The notes under the pieces are model-generated. The model was not told the origin of the DNA. It saw only the letters and a program-made list of their open reading frames with translations, and did not search any database. The translations under genes were made by a program, and so were the position numbers. This document shows positions 53,959 to 64,000 of a DNA stretch of 64,000 nt, one piece after another (the stretch's first letter is position 1; every line of letters starts with the position of its first letter). Location of the stretch: contig CAMPDV010000437.1 in NCBI GenBank assembly GCA_946699065.1, positions 219,073 to 283,072 on the forward strand. The letters run 5' to 3'. The DNA comes from Loxodes magnus. Its lineage: Eukaryota > Ciliophora > Karyorelictea > Loxodida > Loxodidae.

Positions 53959-55559
53959 GCTAAGTACTTATTTATACTTTTTAACTTTTGCAAGAAAAAT
54001 TTATTTTCTTTCTTGTAGATAATAAATCTTGACTTATAAGATGCTACTTATTATTTAAAATAGAGAGTAGCAAGGTTTAATAATGATTGTAGAGAATTAT
54101 CTTTAAACATTACTAAACTAGAAAATTCTATTTGTGAAACTAATTTTTATAAAGCCTGAATAATTTTAAATAGCCATCTAATAATTTTCTATAGCTTTAT
54201 CTAATTCTTAAAATATACTCATATTGATAAAGTTAAAAAAGCATTCTTAAAATAATTGTTTTTTATCAAGTGATAATAAATCTTTATTTAGAATAAATAT
54301 TTTAGATGATAGCTTGACTTATTTTTTAGCTTTATCTCTTTAAACTTTCTTTAAGACATCAGAAGATTCCATAATAAAGATTCCTTTAGTTTCAAGTATA
54401 ATTTAACTTTATGAGATTGATGGTACAAAATTTTATTTCCAAGTTTAGCTTTTTAAGTGATAATACTTTTGCTTCTGTTTATATTAATTTAAACTGAAGA
54501 TACTACTCCAGACTTATAGTTTTAATATATATCCATTCCTCAAAAGTTTGAAGCTGTTTGATTTAACTTTTTGCTTAAAAATTGCAAGAAGCATTGTAAG
54601 TTTCTAACTCAATTGGATTATTAAAGTCACTTACATAAAGTAAAATAAAATAGGTATTTTGACTTTCATATCTACTTGCTCTTCTTCCTATAAGTAAAGT
54701 GAAGACAGATTAAGATTAGATTTGGTTATTTAGAATAGAATTAGTATTTAGTAAGGACAAATAGCCTCAAGCAAAATAGATGAGAAATATATAATACTGC
54801 TATGTCATCACTAACAAGGTATAGACTCAAAGGCTAGTTATTAGGTAATTTACTAAAGGGGTAATAAAAACAGTGGCTTAATAAATGAAGCAGGTACTAA
54901 TAATTTCTTCCTTATTGCTTCAAGAATCTATAAATGTACCAAGTATCGATTAAATAATAAATGATATTCAAAGACTCTTTTAGCCAGGCTTAGAACATTT
55001 ATTATACTTAAAGAATAATCTTATTATATGTTGGAATAGATATAGTAGAATAGAATTGACAGGATAGTGCTTATACTTTAAATTTAGGATTCAATTGAAG
55101 GTTTTGGAGATTAGGTAAAGAATACTCTATTGGAATTAAATTATTGAAGCAACATAGTTAAAATTCGTATTTAAATAACTCAGACTTTTATTGGTTAACC
55201 ATTAAAAAGGAAAGGCAAAATAGCTTTTTAAATACAGATTGATAAGGTAATCACTTAGAGATATTTTAAATACCATAGTAGGAGAAGATGATAGTTATCC
55301 TCTAGCTATTTCAGTAAATATTTTGACTTTAAGTCCTTAGAATTAACTATCTCAAGAGGAAGTTATCTATCAGAGTTAACTTAAGCTGAGGACAAATTTA
55401 TTTGAAACCTTAGTGTACTATAGCAAGCTTACTCCATTAGAACCCTTTTCCTTTTTCGAAGCTATACTTTATTATTAGGTTTTAAATGTGTTAATGGAGA
55501 TAGAGAAATAGAAAGTATCTTTAATTAAAATTTCTAAGCTTAAAGAAAGAATTTCCAAT
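53959..55559. other. Unresolved region after actin copy 3
   Basis: No gene could be delimited. Patches on the plus strand look coding-like, but frames change often. Confidence 0.25.
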
Positions 55560-56687
55560 TAAAGAGATTGATTTTAATCAGATACCTAGTTTATAGAGTA
55601 TTTGCCTTAAATTTGATAACAAAATTGAATAGAGATCTGGTTATAATACAATAGATTTTAAGCTACTAACTTGAACTTGAAATAAGTTAAACCATCCTTC
55701 AAAAAGTATTTTCAGGGATGGATATTTTTCATTTCCATTAACTTCAAAAATTTAAAAGATACCATTCTACTGTCTCTACCAAGAATAGACTTATTCATTT
55801 TAGTACTCTTCCTAAGTTTAAGCCAAAGCACATAATAACTTTCTATTATATATTAATAAAACTTATCTATAAAAATGAAATTATCTAACACTTTACTTAC
55901 TAAATTCGTTCTTGGAGAGACCTTAAAAGCTTATTACTTTATACTAAGAAACTTTATTACAATGGTCTTTATCTTTAAATCACTATAATAGGTTTAAAAA
56001 AATCTTAAGGATGATTTAAATAGATAAAGTAAGAGATTTTATAAATGACAAGAGTCTTAATATTTAAAGCTTCATTTTAATTCTTAAACTATTGCCTTCA
56101 ATAATACTTAGTCCGCTCTAGGTTTATATAACTTTCGTTTAAAGATTCTGATTTATAATGTTGAGTGAAGAGATATTACTAGAGCTTATCTAATAGTCTT
56201 TCGTTTAGATATCTAAGAAAAATTAGAGTTTTATATACAATCTGTTAAAATACCTTTTCAGAAGGATGCTAATACTGCTATCATTCTAAGAAAGATATTA
56301 AATAGTTTTTACTATAGTTTACTAATGACTAAATCTGCTTTAAACTAAGTATATTTCAACACAAGAAGTATTAAATCACACAAATGGAAATTTTACTTTT
56401 AGTCATCTATTTTAACTTTTTCATTTAGAGCAGCAGGATTTTCTTTCGAGGATATAGAAGTTGATTGAGGGGAGTAGACAAAATTGAAATTCCTTGATTT
56501 TCTTACAATAGTAAAAGAGACAAAGCCTTTATTAACTGAAGCTATTATATAAGAGAAAGAGCTATTAAAGCATAGATTATTTAATAGGCTTTATTAGCAT
56601 ATACTACAGCTAAATTTGAAACAGATACAGTTTAAAGAAAAAGCAGAAAGTCCTCTGTATTATTAAAAGCTTAGCCCGAAAAAATGA
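55560..56687 (+). pseudogene. LRR-like coding remnants or multi-intron gene
   Basis: The plus strand carries long TGA-poor, protein-like segments: IPSLQSICLKFDNKIEQ, then WRDLKSLLLYTKKLYYNG, then EKLEFYIQSVKIPFQKDAN and AAGFSFEDIEVDWGEQ, running to TGA 56685-56687. They lie in different frames. The leucine spacing of the first part recalls the LRR family here; the last part does not. Exons could not be joined with confidence, so this may be one broken gene or two. Confidence 0.33.
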
Positions 56688-56869
56688 AATATATTAATCT
56701 AATTATAATCAAATGATATAACTTAAATCAATATCCTAAGATAATATGGAGACAAAATTTAGAGAAGAAGGTAAGAAATATAAGGAAAGAAGGATAATAA
56801 TAAAGCTACTATATTACTACTAATTAAATAGATTGAATTTAGATATAATAGTTATACTATTAGTTTTGG

Positions 56870-58780
56870 ATATATATAAAATCCAATTCTTAATTGGTGC
56901 ATTCTTCTAATTTAGTCATATTTATTCATCGTTTAACTGATTCTTCTGAGAGACTTCGGTAAATTCTTATTTCTGTCTTATAGAAATAGATTTGTAGTCA
57001 AATTATATAAGCTATTTTTCTATTGAGGACATGTATACTTGCTACAATCAATTTATTAACTAGAACCCTGCATATTATGATTAGAGTATGCTTGTATTAT
57101 TTCTCACAAAGATCTGATTTCATTAATCAAATATAAAGCTGATAAGCTTCTATTCAAATTAATAATCAGCTTTCTAAATTTTTGCTATGCTTAATTCAGT
57201 CAAAATATGATGATAAATATCTTCACTGTTTTGATTGCTCACTGATTCTTACTCTCCAAAAGCTATAACTTATATAATATGCTGCTTAATTATATTGAAG
57301 ATAGAGATAATAGTTAATAGATTTAATAGCTTTAGTTTAGCTCTCTTTCTTTTCTATCTAATAACCAACCTTATCAAATTTTTCATCTTTAGCCTATTTT
57401 ATTCTAGGTAGAATTAAATGACTTAGTTTCAATAGAAATTATCCTACTTATAATTAGATTAATTATTGAGGAAGTCTAAAATACTTTGTATAGGAGGCTT
57501 AAGGTATTTTGTTTTCAGACCTGCAAAGAATCGCTTATTTATTTTACCTTTTATGTAGTTATTAGTTAGTAAATCTCTAAGCTCTTTTTAACAAAGTAGA
57601 GCTAAAAGAAGCTTTAGAAATTTAATGCTTGAGTATAGTTGCAAATTCCATAAGTAGATAGAGTGAAATTATACCTTAAGCTTAAAAATTTAATCTCTCA
57701 GCAAAAAATAAAATATACTTACTTAGTTATAGCGAGGGTACTATAAGGTAACTTTATTAAAAATAGAAATCATTTTATCTCATCAAAGATTTAAAATGAT
57801 AGAACATATATAGTGATACTTTAGTTTATTAGGCCTTAAAATTAAAATTTTAGCCATTCTCAAGTTTTTAAAAAATCTTCCTTCTTAATTTTACCTGCCA
57901 ATTAATCTCTTTTCTGTTGAGTATATTAGAGTCTTAATAACTATTGCTTAGAAATCCAAACTCTTGGCTTTAATATTGATTTACCTTAAAAGCAATAAGC
58001 TGATTATTTGATTTCAAGTATTTTTATCAGAAAGGCTTATTAAAGTATCTTACAGACTTTAATGAGTTAATTTCTAGTACATTAAGGTTATTAACTCCTT
58101 CCTCACATTTATCAGCTTCTTTTATATGTAATTTAGTTTAAGGTTCACTCTGGTCAGTCAACTAATTAAGTATAATTTCTTGAAGCTAAAAGGCTACGAT
58201 GCAATATTTAGCTACAATAGGTAGATATTTAATTCTTTACGGCCTTCTTCTTTGTTTCAAGCAAACAATCGATAGTTCATATATTCGCTTTATTTCAAAG
58301 AGTCAAAAATAAACTATTAGGTTACTCAGAAAAATTAAAAGGGATAAGAAGTTTTAAGACAGTCAATAAGCTTTAAAGAGTACTTTCTTAAAGCTTAAAA
58401 TATATAATAAATGAGACTTAGGAAGTATTATGTTGCTTCAGTTTTTTGGTAAAAAGAAGTCTAATCAACTTATTTAGAGTATGTAAAACTATAAAAAGAT
58501 CAGAATTTTGAAGATTTTATGGGACTATGATGAAACTGAGGAAGTATAAGCTTATCATATCTGAATCTTTAAAGCTAAGAAATTATATAGTTCTTAGATT
58601 CTAAAGTAATAGTTAAAAAATTTAATTTCCAGACTTTAATACTCCTAATTTCATAATAAAGCTTGCATTAGGATGCTATTAGTAGTATTTATCTGCATCA
58701 TTATCACACCTAAAACACTTTTTAGTTTTAACCTTTATATGGTGTATTAAAATAAACTGTTGAAGCAAATGAAGATATTA
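56870..58780 (-). pseudogene. LRR-like coding remnants, minus strand
   Basis: Minus-strand reading gives NNLNVLEINSLKSVRYFNK and further Leu-rich and Gln-rich segments (HQISKASFSSTLLKRAQRF; RIKQAKDEKFDKVGYQIEK), with the modest TGA counts expected of coding DNA. Its position directly downstream of CDPK-C and its composition suggest another member of the F-box/LRR group, but no F-box or Cys cluster was found and limits are approximate. Confidence 0.33.
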
Positions 58781-58839
58781 AAGAGATTTTCTAAATTGTT
58801 AATATTTAACTTAATACTAAGTAAAATAAAAGTTCCTTT

Positions 58840-60647
58840 TCACTGTTCTAGCATCATTCTCTTGAAATATTCAGTACTGATGCAATCCTTGTCGTCAAAT
58901 TAAATTTCTTAAACTATCTCCTTTACATGCTCTTTTTCTAGCTTACCTTTAAAGAATCTATAGAAGTATTTCTTGTGTATTTTGTTCTTCTTTTTTAAAT
59001 TTAATTTCTAAATAACAAGATCAAGATACTAGCTATTCTTTAAGATCTAGTCTCACTATAAACAAGCAATTAGAAACTTGTTTCATTCTAAGTATCCACT
59101 ATTGTTAATATCCAAAGAGTTAAATATTTCTTTAGCTTCTTCTTTCTTTACCTTTACTTTGTACACTGTTTTTAAAGATTTAATCAGATCTTTCAAAGAA
59201 ATTCTTCCATCTTAATCGTAATCGATAAAAGTGAAGATATTTCTAATATGAATTTTTTCTTATGGATCCATTAACTAGGAAACAATATATCAGTAGACTG
59301 CTATTTTTATTCTCTTGCTTACCTGAAAGCTTAGCATCCTTTCTATATACTCTCCAAGCAAGTTGAAGTTAATCTTTATTGAGCTTTTGAATCATTCATG
59401 CTTTAAAGCTTTTTAAGCGCTAATTCTTTCATATGGGATTTACTTCTAGCATTTTAATAATTAGATCTTTTGCTTATTCGGATATTTATAATCATTCTTT
59501 TTCTTCAAATTTAACTCTAAATGCCTTAGCTTTACTTTCTAAGCTTTGAAGTTTATTTTATGTTCTATATAAAAGTTTTTATTTCTTGGTTGCTAAAAGG
59601 AAATTCTCGTGATAGAAGCACATACATTATGACTCCACAACTTCAAATGTCACTCTTTATTGAATATTCTCCAGAATAAGATTCAGGAGCAAGATATTAT
59701 GGCGTTCCTGCTATTCTTTTTCCCTCAATTTAATCTTGGGCTATGGATAATCCAAAGTCTATTATTTTGACACACATGTTTTCATTATCTTCTATATTCT
59801 AGCATATGATATTATCAAGCTTAAGATCTCTATGTAAGATACCATTGGAATGAAAAATATGCCACCCCTTATAAAACTTACTTCATTATAGTCATAGTCT
59901 TTAACTAGTCAAATTGACTGCCTTGATTCATCAATTCTACTAAAGTTTATCCACTAATATATTCAGTGACAAATTGAGTATATTACTCCTCCTCGTATAT
60001 TCCAAATAGCTTTACAATATTAGGATGATCCTGAATAATTAACTTACAAACCTTTTAAGTATTTTATACTCTCTCCTAATTAATTATTTATCCTACTAAG
60101 CATTTATTATTTTAATAGCATAGGTTTTCTCATCAATTTGCTCTTTCCTATAAATACTTTCCCAAAGTTACCCTATCCAATCTATTTTTCCAGCTTGTAT
60201 TTATTTTAAAATTTGCTCTTATTTTTCTAGACAAATGAAGAACTGTTGATATTGAGTTTGAAGTCCTATAAAGGCCTGAGACTTAAAGCTCTCTTTTAGA
60301 AGTAAGTTCTGCTAAGATTTTTAGAAATAGGATTATAGTTAAAGGATTAGTTAGGTTAAGCACTTCCTTATTATATAAGATCTATACCTTAATCATTAAA
60401 AGTCTAAGATTGAAACAACTTTATAAGCTTTTTACTTTCTATCTTTCAACTAAAGCTTTTCAGATTAATTATCACCAAACTCAGCCTCCTTATCACCATA
60501 ATTTCCAGCCTACTATGAAAAAAATTCTTACTAACTCACAACTTAATCCATCGTCTATTCCAACTACATGCACTGTTACTAGTTTTTTTACAAAAAGCAC
60601 TTAGTAAAGCAGTTAGCAAAAGCTTCTTGGTATTAATAGTTCCCCAT
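58840..60647 (-). pseudogene. CDPK-C, calcium-dependent protein kinase with frameshifts
   Basis: Minus strand, ATG 60647 (MGNY, then Cys-rich) to TGA 58842-58840. Kinase motifs IGQGNFGKV, YAIK, LHRDLKLDN, IDFGLS, APES, SDIWSCG and EF-hands ([19 protein letters not shown]) are all recognisable. Introns proposed at 60404-60419 (16 nt), 60031-60047 (17 nt, conserved position) and 59517-59535 (19 nt) fix three frame changes. Three others remain as single-base indels: about 60145 (one A missing), 59855 (one T extra in T5) and 59434 (one A extra). TGA stands at six Trp sites, including SDIW, YWYI and LEWN. It is either a recent pseudogene or an intact gene with homopolymer errors. Confidence 0.75.
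60031..60047 (-). other. 17-nt intron in CDPK-C
   Basis: GTAAGTTAATTATTCAG between YKILKRF and DHPNI, at the same position as in CDPK-A and -B, though the sequence differs. Confidence 0.8.
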
Positions 60648-61691
60648 TTATAAATTGTAGAACTGATCTTTAAACTTAGGCTTAAGTTAATTTTAGGCTA
60701 TTATATATATATTTCTAAGGCTTATTTACAGTTATAGGACTATGAGGCAGAAGCTTATATTACCTTATATTTTAAAAGCCATCAATTTAGGCTTTTTCTA
60801 TTTATCCAATTTCTGTTAGTATACTATAAGCTTACTCTATTGAAGCATTTTAAATATTAAGGAGTGAAATAGTGAATTAAGTATGCAAAGAGTATTAAAA
60901 TGGTCTCTTGTGATCTTTTAAAGTATTATATAAAGGGAATTATTAGGTAAGTAGTATAGTCACTAGTAATTTGCTTTGTTTTAACTAGTTATTATACCCT
61001 TAAATTATACTAGCTAGGGAGATTAGAAAGGAAAGGGATTTTTGTGATATGAGCTCGTGAGAATTTATCAATAGCTAGATAGAAACTAAGAAGTGCTTTG
61101 ATCTTTGAAAGGTTTAATTTGAATAGCTTGAAGAGAATGGGGGTTATAAGAAGGAAGGGATAGAGCTAATTTAATGAGAATGGGTTGGCTAACTAATAAT
61201 TAGATATAGTTGATTTAAACGATACATTTAAAGAAAGCTAAAGAGAAATAGCATAATTTAGTTATAGTAGTTAGCTCTATATACCTTTTAGTCTTCTTTA
61301 AGAGTGTAGAATAATTTCATAAGCTAGGATTAAATAATACATTTAATTAAATATTTGAATATTTGCTAAAGCTATACATTCATTTTAACTAGGACCAAGT
61401 CTTTTCTATAAGTACTAACTTACTCTTATTGAATGCTAGTGGAATTCATTGAATAGCAGAACTTAGATTAGGAGTATTACTATACTACATAGTTAGATTT
61501 AAGAAGATAAGTCAATTGTATAAATATAAGGAGGCTACGTCTATATTAGTACCTAAAGTAAACTTGTCTAATAAGCTATTAATTAATAGCCTTTAGTTTT
61601 AATACTTAATCCTTGTTGATTAAAAGAAGAGTTAATAAACATATATAACTAGCTTCTTTAAAGTATAAGGGACAATTTATAAGCATTTTAA
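60648..61691. other. Intergenic, nothing recognised
   Basis: AT-rich, with alternating AG-rich and TA-rich patches. No gene, RNA or repeat identified. Confidence 0.4.
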
Positions 61692-63032
61692 ATGGATCAT
61701 TAAATAAGCTTTGTTAATCCAATACTCTGAACTAATAAAAGAATATTTGATATCTATGGATAAGCCCAGAAATTAACAGGTGAGAATAGAATATTTGATA
61801 AGCTCTTCAATTATAGAGAAAATGATACCAGAATACTAATAAATATTAAGGATTATAGCGCTATTAAAGATTTTGATAGATATATTATAGCTAATAATTC
61901 GAAGTTGATCTATATAAAACTGTAGTAATGATTTAAGTTATCTATGCTTAATCTGATTTATATCGATAATTATTAAACAATTAAGAAGTTATTACTCTTC
62001 TTCTTAAGGTATTTTGAATTTGATGAGTAGATATAAATAATTTTTTTTAAATATAAGGGTGAAGTCTTCTATTTTTTGAGTCTATTGAATAGAGAAATTG
62101 GGTTTTAGCTATTTAAGCTAGTTAAAAATAGGAATTATTTAGAGTTTTAAACTCTTTATATAGATGCTTAGTACTTCAAAAGATTCTAGATATTGATTGA
62201 GTTATTTAACAATCAATTTATAGTGCTAAGATTAGCTTTCCCTTCTTATTCAATTTTTCAGATACTAAAGTCATTAATATCTTTGATTAATATATCTAAC
62301 TGAGATTTAAGTGACCCTTTTAATTAATAGCAAACTAAGCATACTTCTAAAAGCTATATTATATTTCAATCTTCTTTGAGTCTTAAACTTCTTAAAATTG
62401 ATTCAAGCATTAGCTTATAGACCGTTTAGAATGATAAAGGTATAATAGCATTAACTAAGGCTATGATTATTTATTTAATTAGGTATCTAAATTAAATGGC
62501 TACCAACTTTATCTTCTATACTTTTATTTAGTTCTATTGCTAATGTAATGAGCCATTGATACTTCATAACTTAGCTCTTTTCTATTTAAAATTGAAGGTT
62601 AAAATATTACGCTTTTCTTCTCTTATTAATAGCGAAATTTAGGGTATCAAGCTTATTAGTTAGATTGAATTTTTTTTCATATCATATTTAATTGCTAAAG
62701 AAGCTTCAGTTAGAATAGGATTTAAGATGATGATAGAGATGAATTTGTCGTTTATATAGTACTATATGCATGATATGGAGTTTGTCTTTACTATTTTAAA
62801 GAGAGGTTATAAATTTGATGTTAGAGGGAGTATTCTGAATCTAATTATTTTACGAAATTGAGTGATAATAAAACAGGAACTTTTAAGAAACTAACTGATT
62901 TTTTTTCACTCATTGAACGAAGGAAAATTATATGAGTAAGAAAAGGGATAACTGAAAGTAGAGTTAAGGTAAAGAATATTTCTATATTAACTTAATGAGA
63001 AAGCAAAGCTTAAGCAAAATCAGTGCAATTGA
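61692..63032 (+). CDS. Leucine-rich, LRR-like protein
   Basis: One plus-strand frame of 447 codons from ATG 61692 (MDHQISFVNPIL) to TGA 63030-63032, with only about four in-frame TGAs and no intron needed. It is Leu/Ile/Asn-rich with LRR-like spacing (NNSKLIYIKLQQ; QFIVLRLAFPSYS; ILKSLISLINISN; LSLKLLKIDSS). The N-terminal part is polar (LTGENRIFDKLFNYREND). It lacks the Cys cluster and no F-box was recognised, so kinship with the F-box/LRR genes is only suggested by composition. Its neighbours, CDPK-C on the left and a small hydrophobic ORF on the right, are both on the other strand. Confidence 0.5.
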
Positions 63033-63233
63033 AATAATTTAAAGGTTGCAAATCTAAAGTAATCTGATTTAGGGTGTTCTAGTTATATTTTGGTTTTTAA
63101 TTTGAAGAGTAAAAGTTAAGAATTGCTTCTGCTTATCTCATGATAATGCTATATAAGCTATAAAAACTTTTAATTATAAGTTCTAAATGCAATAATTCAT
63201 AAAAAGCTTTAAGATCTACTACCAAAATTAAAT

Positions 63234-63476
63234 TCAAGTGTTCTAACATAAAGAGGCGGTTAATAAAGAAGTACGGGGAGTTTTATAATGTAGTAGTAGA
63301 TATCTGTCACAAAACAATAAATTAGCAAAGAAGAAAAACAAGAAAATGATAGGAATAGGAATAAAAAGGCTATTAACTAGTAGATTTAAACTCAAATAAG
63401 AAAAAATAAAATAAAGCAAACAGTAAAATAAAAAGCCAAGCAAAACTAGATAAATAATGAAATAAGTAGAATCCAT
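63234..63476 (-). CDS. Possible small hydrophobic membrane protein
   Basis: Minus strand, ATG 63476 to TGA 63236-63234, 80 residues. Two or three hydrophobic helices (FIIYLVLLGFLFYCLLYFIF; FIPIPIIFLFFFFANLLF) precede a short basic tail. No Gln TAA/TAG until near the end. Such runs of Phe/Leu can arise by chance in AT-rich DNA, so this is tentative. Confidence 0.28.
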
Positions 63477-64000
63477 CTAAAATAGCAAGAGAAGAAAATT
63501 ACTAAAGAAACCTAGGAGTAGAATTGGAGTGCTACTTTAAAGAATAAGTATATAATATAATTTAAAATAGCTAGATAAGTTTAGATCTATAAAGGTTTCT
63601 CAGTAAAGCAATATATTTCTAATTAAAGCAAATACAAAATCAATATAATTTAAATAACTTTTTCGTATCTTTGTCATGCTAATAATTAAATATAGAAAGC
63701 TAAAATTAAGAATGGAAAATGATTTATTTTAACTAAGAAATAAGAGATAAAGAAGCAAATATTTAGTATCAAATTAAAACTATTTCAGTCATAATCAATA
63801 GCTATTCTTTTGACATTAGAATGAAATAGAAAAAACTAATGTCCAAACATATTAATTAAATTTATTTAAAAACTAGCAGGTATATTTTTTATTAATAATG
63901 ATTTTGCAGTATAACTTTATAAAGAAGCTCATAATTATAAATCGAGTTCAGATATTTGAAATTTATTTAGAATCAAGAATTAAAAATTATTTCTTAAGAA
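63477..64000. other. AT-rich right edge
   Basis: No feature seen. Confidence 0.4.

Overview
This window is nuclear DNA of a ciliate, very AT-rich (about three quarters A+T), that reads TAA and TAG as glutamine and TGA as both tryptophan and stop. Three identical actin proteins carry TAA/TAG at conserved Gln positions and end at TGA. Calcium-dependent protein kinase (CDPK) paralogues have TGA in one copy exactly where another has TGG, at six conserved Trp sites, and also terminate at TGA. Gln = UAA/UAG with UGA as Trp or stop is the ambiguous code described for karyorelictean ciliates (Loxodes and relatives), so a karyorelict is the best guess. Introns are tiny (16-26 nt, often 17). Standard-code ORF calls therefore show only fragments; coordinates here come from reading with the modified code and reconstructing introns by eye.

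Layout. 1-7.5 kb: a zinc-finger/F-box/LRR gene (+), an AT-rich gap, a four-exon coiled-coil gene (-), then weak coding candidates and small repeats. 7.5-15 kb: tRNA-His (-), actin copy 1 (+), a frame-broken gene (+), a multipass membrane protein (-) and CDPK-A (-). 15-20.7 kb: coding-like but unresolved. 20.7-32.4 kb: F-box/LRR copy 2 (-), an unresolved coiled-coil stretch (+), CDPK-B1 (+), a hypothetical protein (-), tRNA-His, actin copy 2. 32.4-42.8 kb: a one-intron hypothetical gene (-), a diverged F-box/LRR relative (-), a GC-rich island, a three-exon coiled-coil gene (-) and an AT desert. 42.8-54 kb: an almost identical second copy of the 21.2-32.4 kb block. 54-64 kb: LRR-like remnants, the frame-shifted CDPK-C (-), an LRR-like ORF (+) and a small hydrophobic ORF.

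The window is thus built from repeated paralogous cassettes (F-box/LRR, CDPK, tRNA-His, actin). An 11.15-kb direct duplication sits at a 21.6-kb interval, a 2.5-kb inverted repeat flanks an 18-kb core, and the actin genes are homogenised inside flanks that have diverged. The named products are a cytoskeletal protein, membrane-anchored calcium-responsive kinases and putative SCF ubiquitin-ligase adaptors. Nothing shows that they act in one pathway; the association looks like co-amplification.
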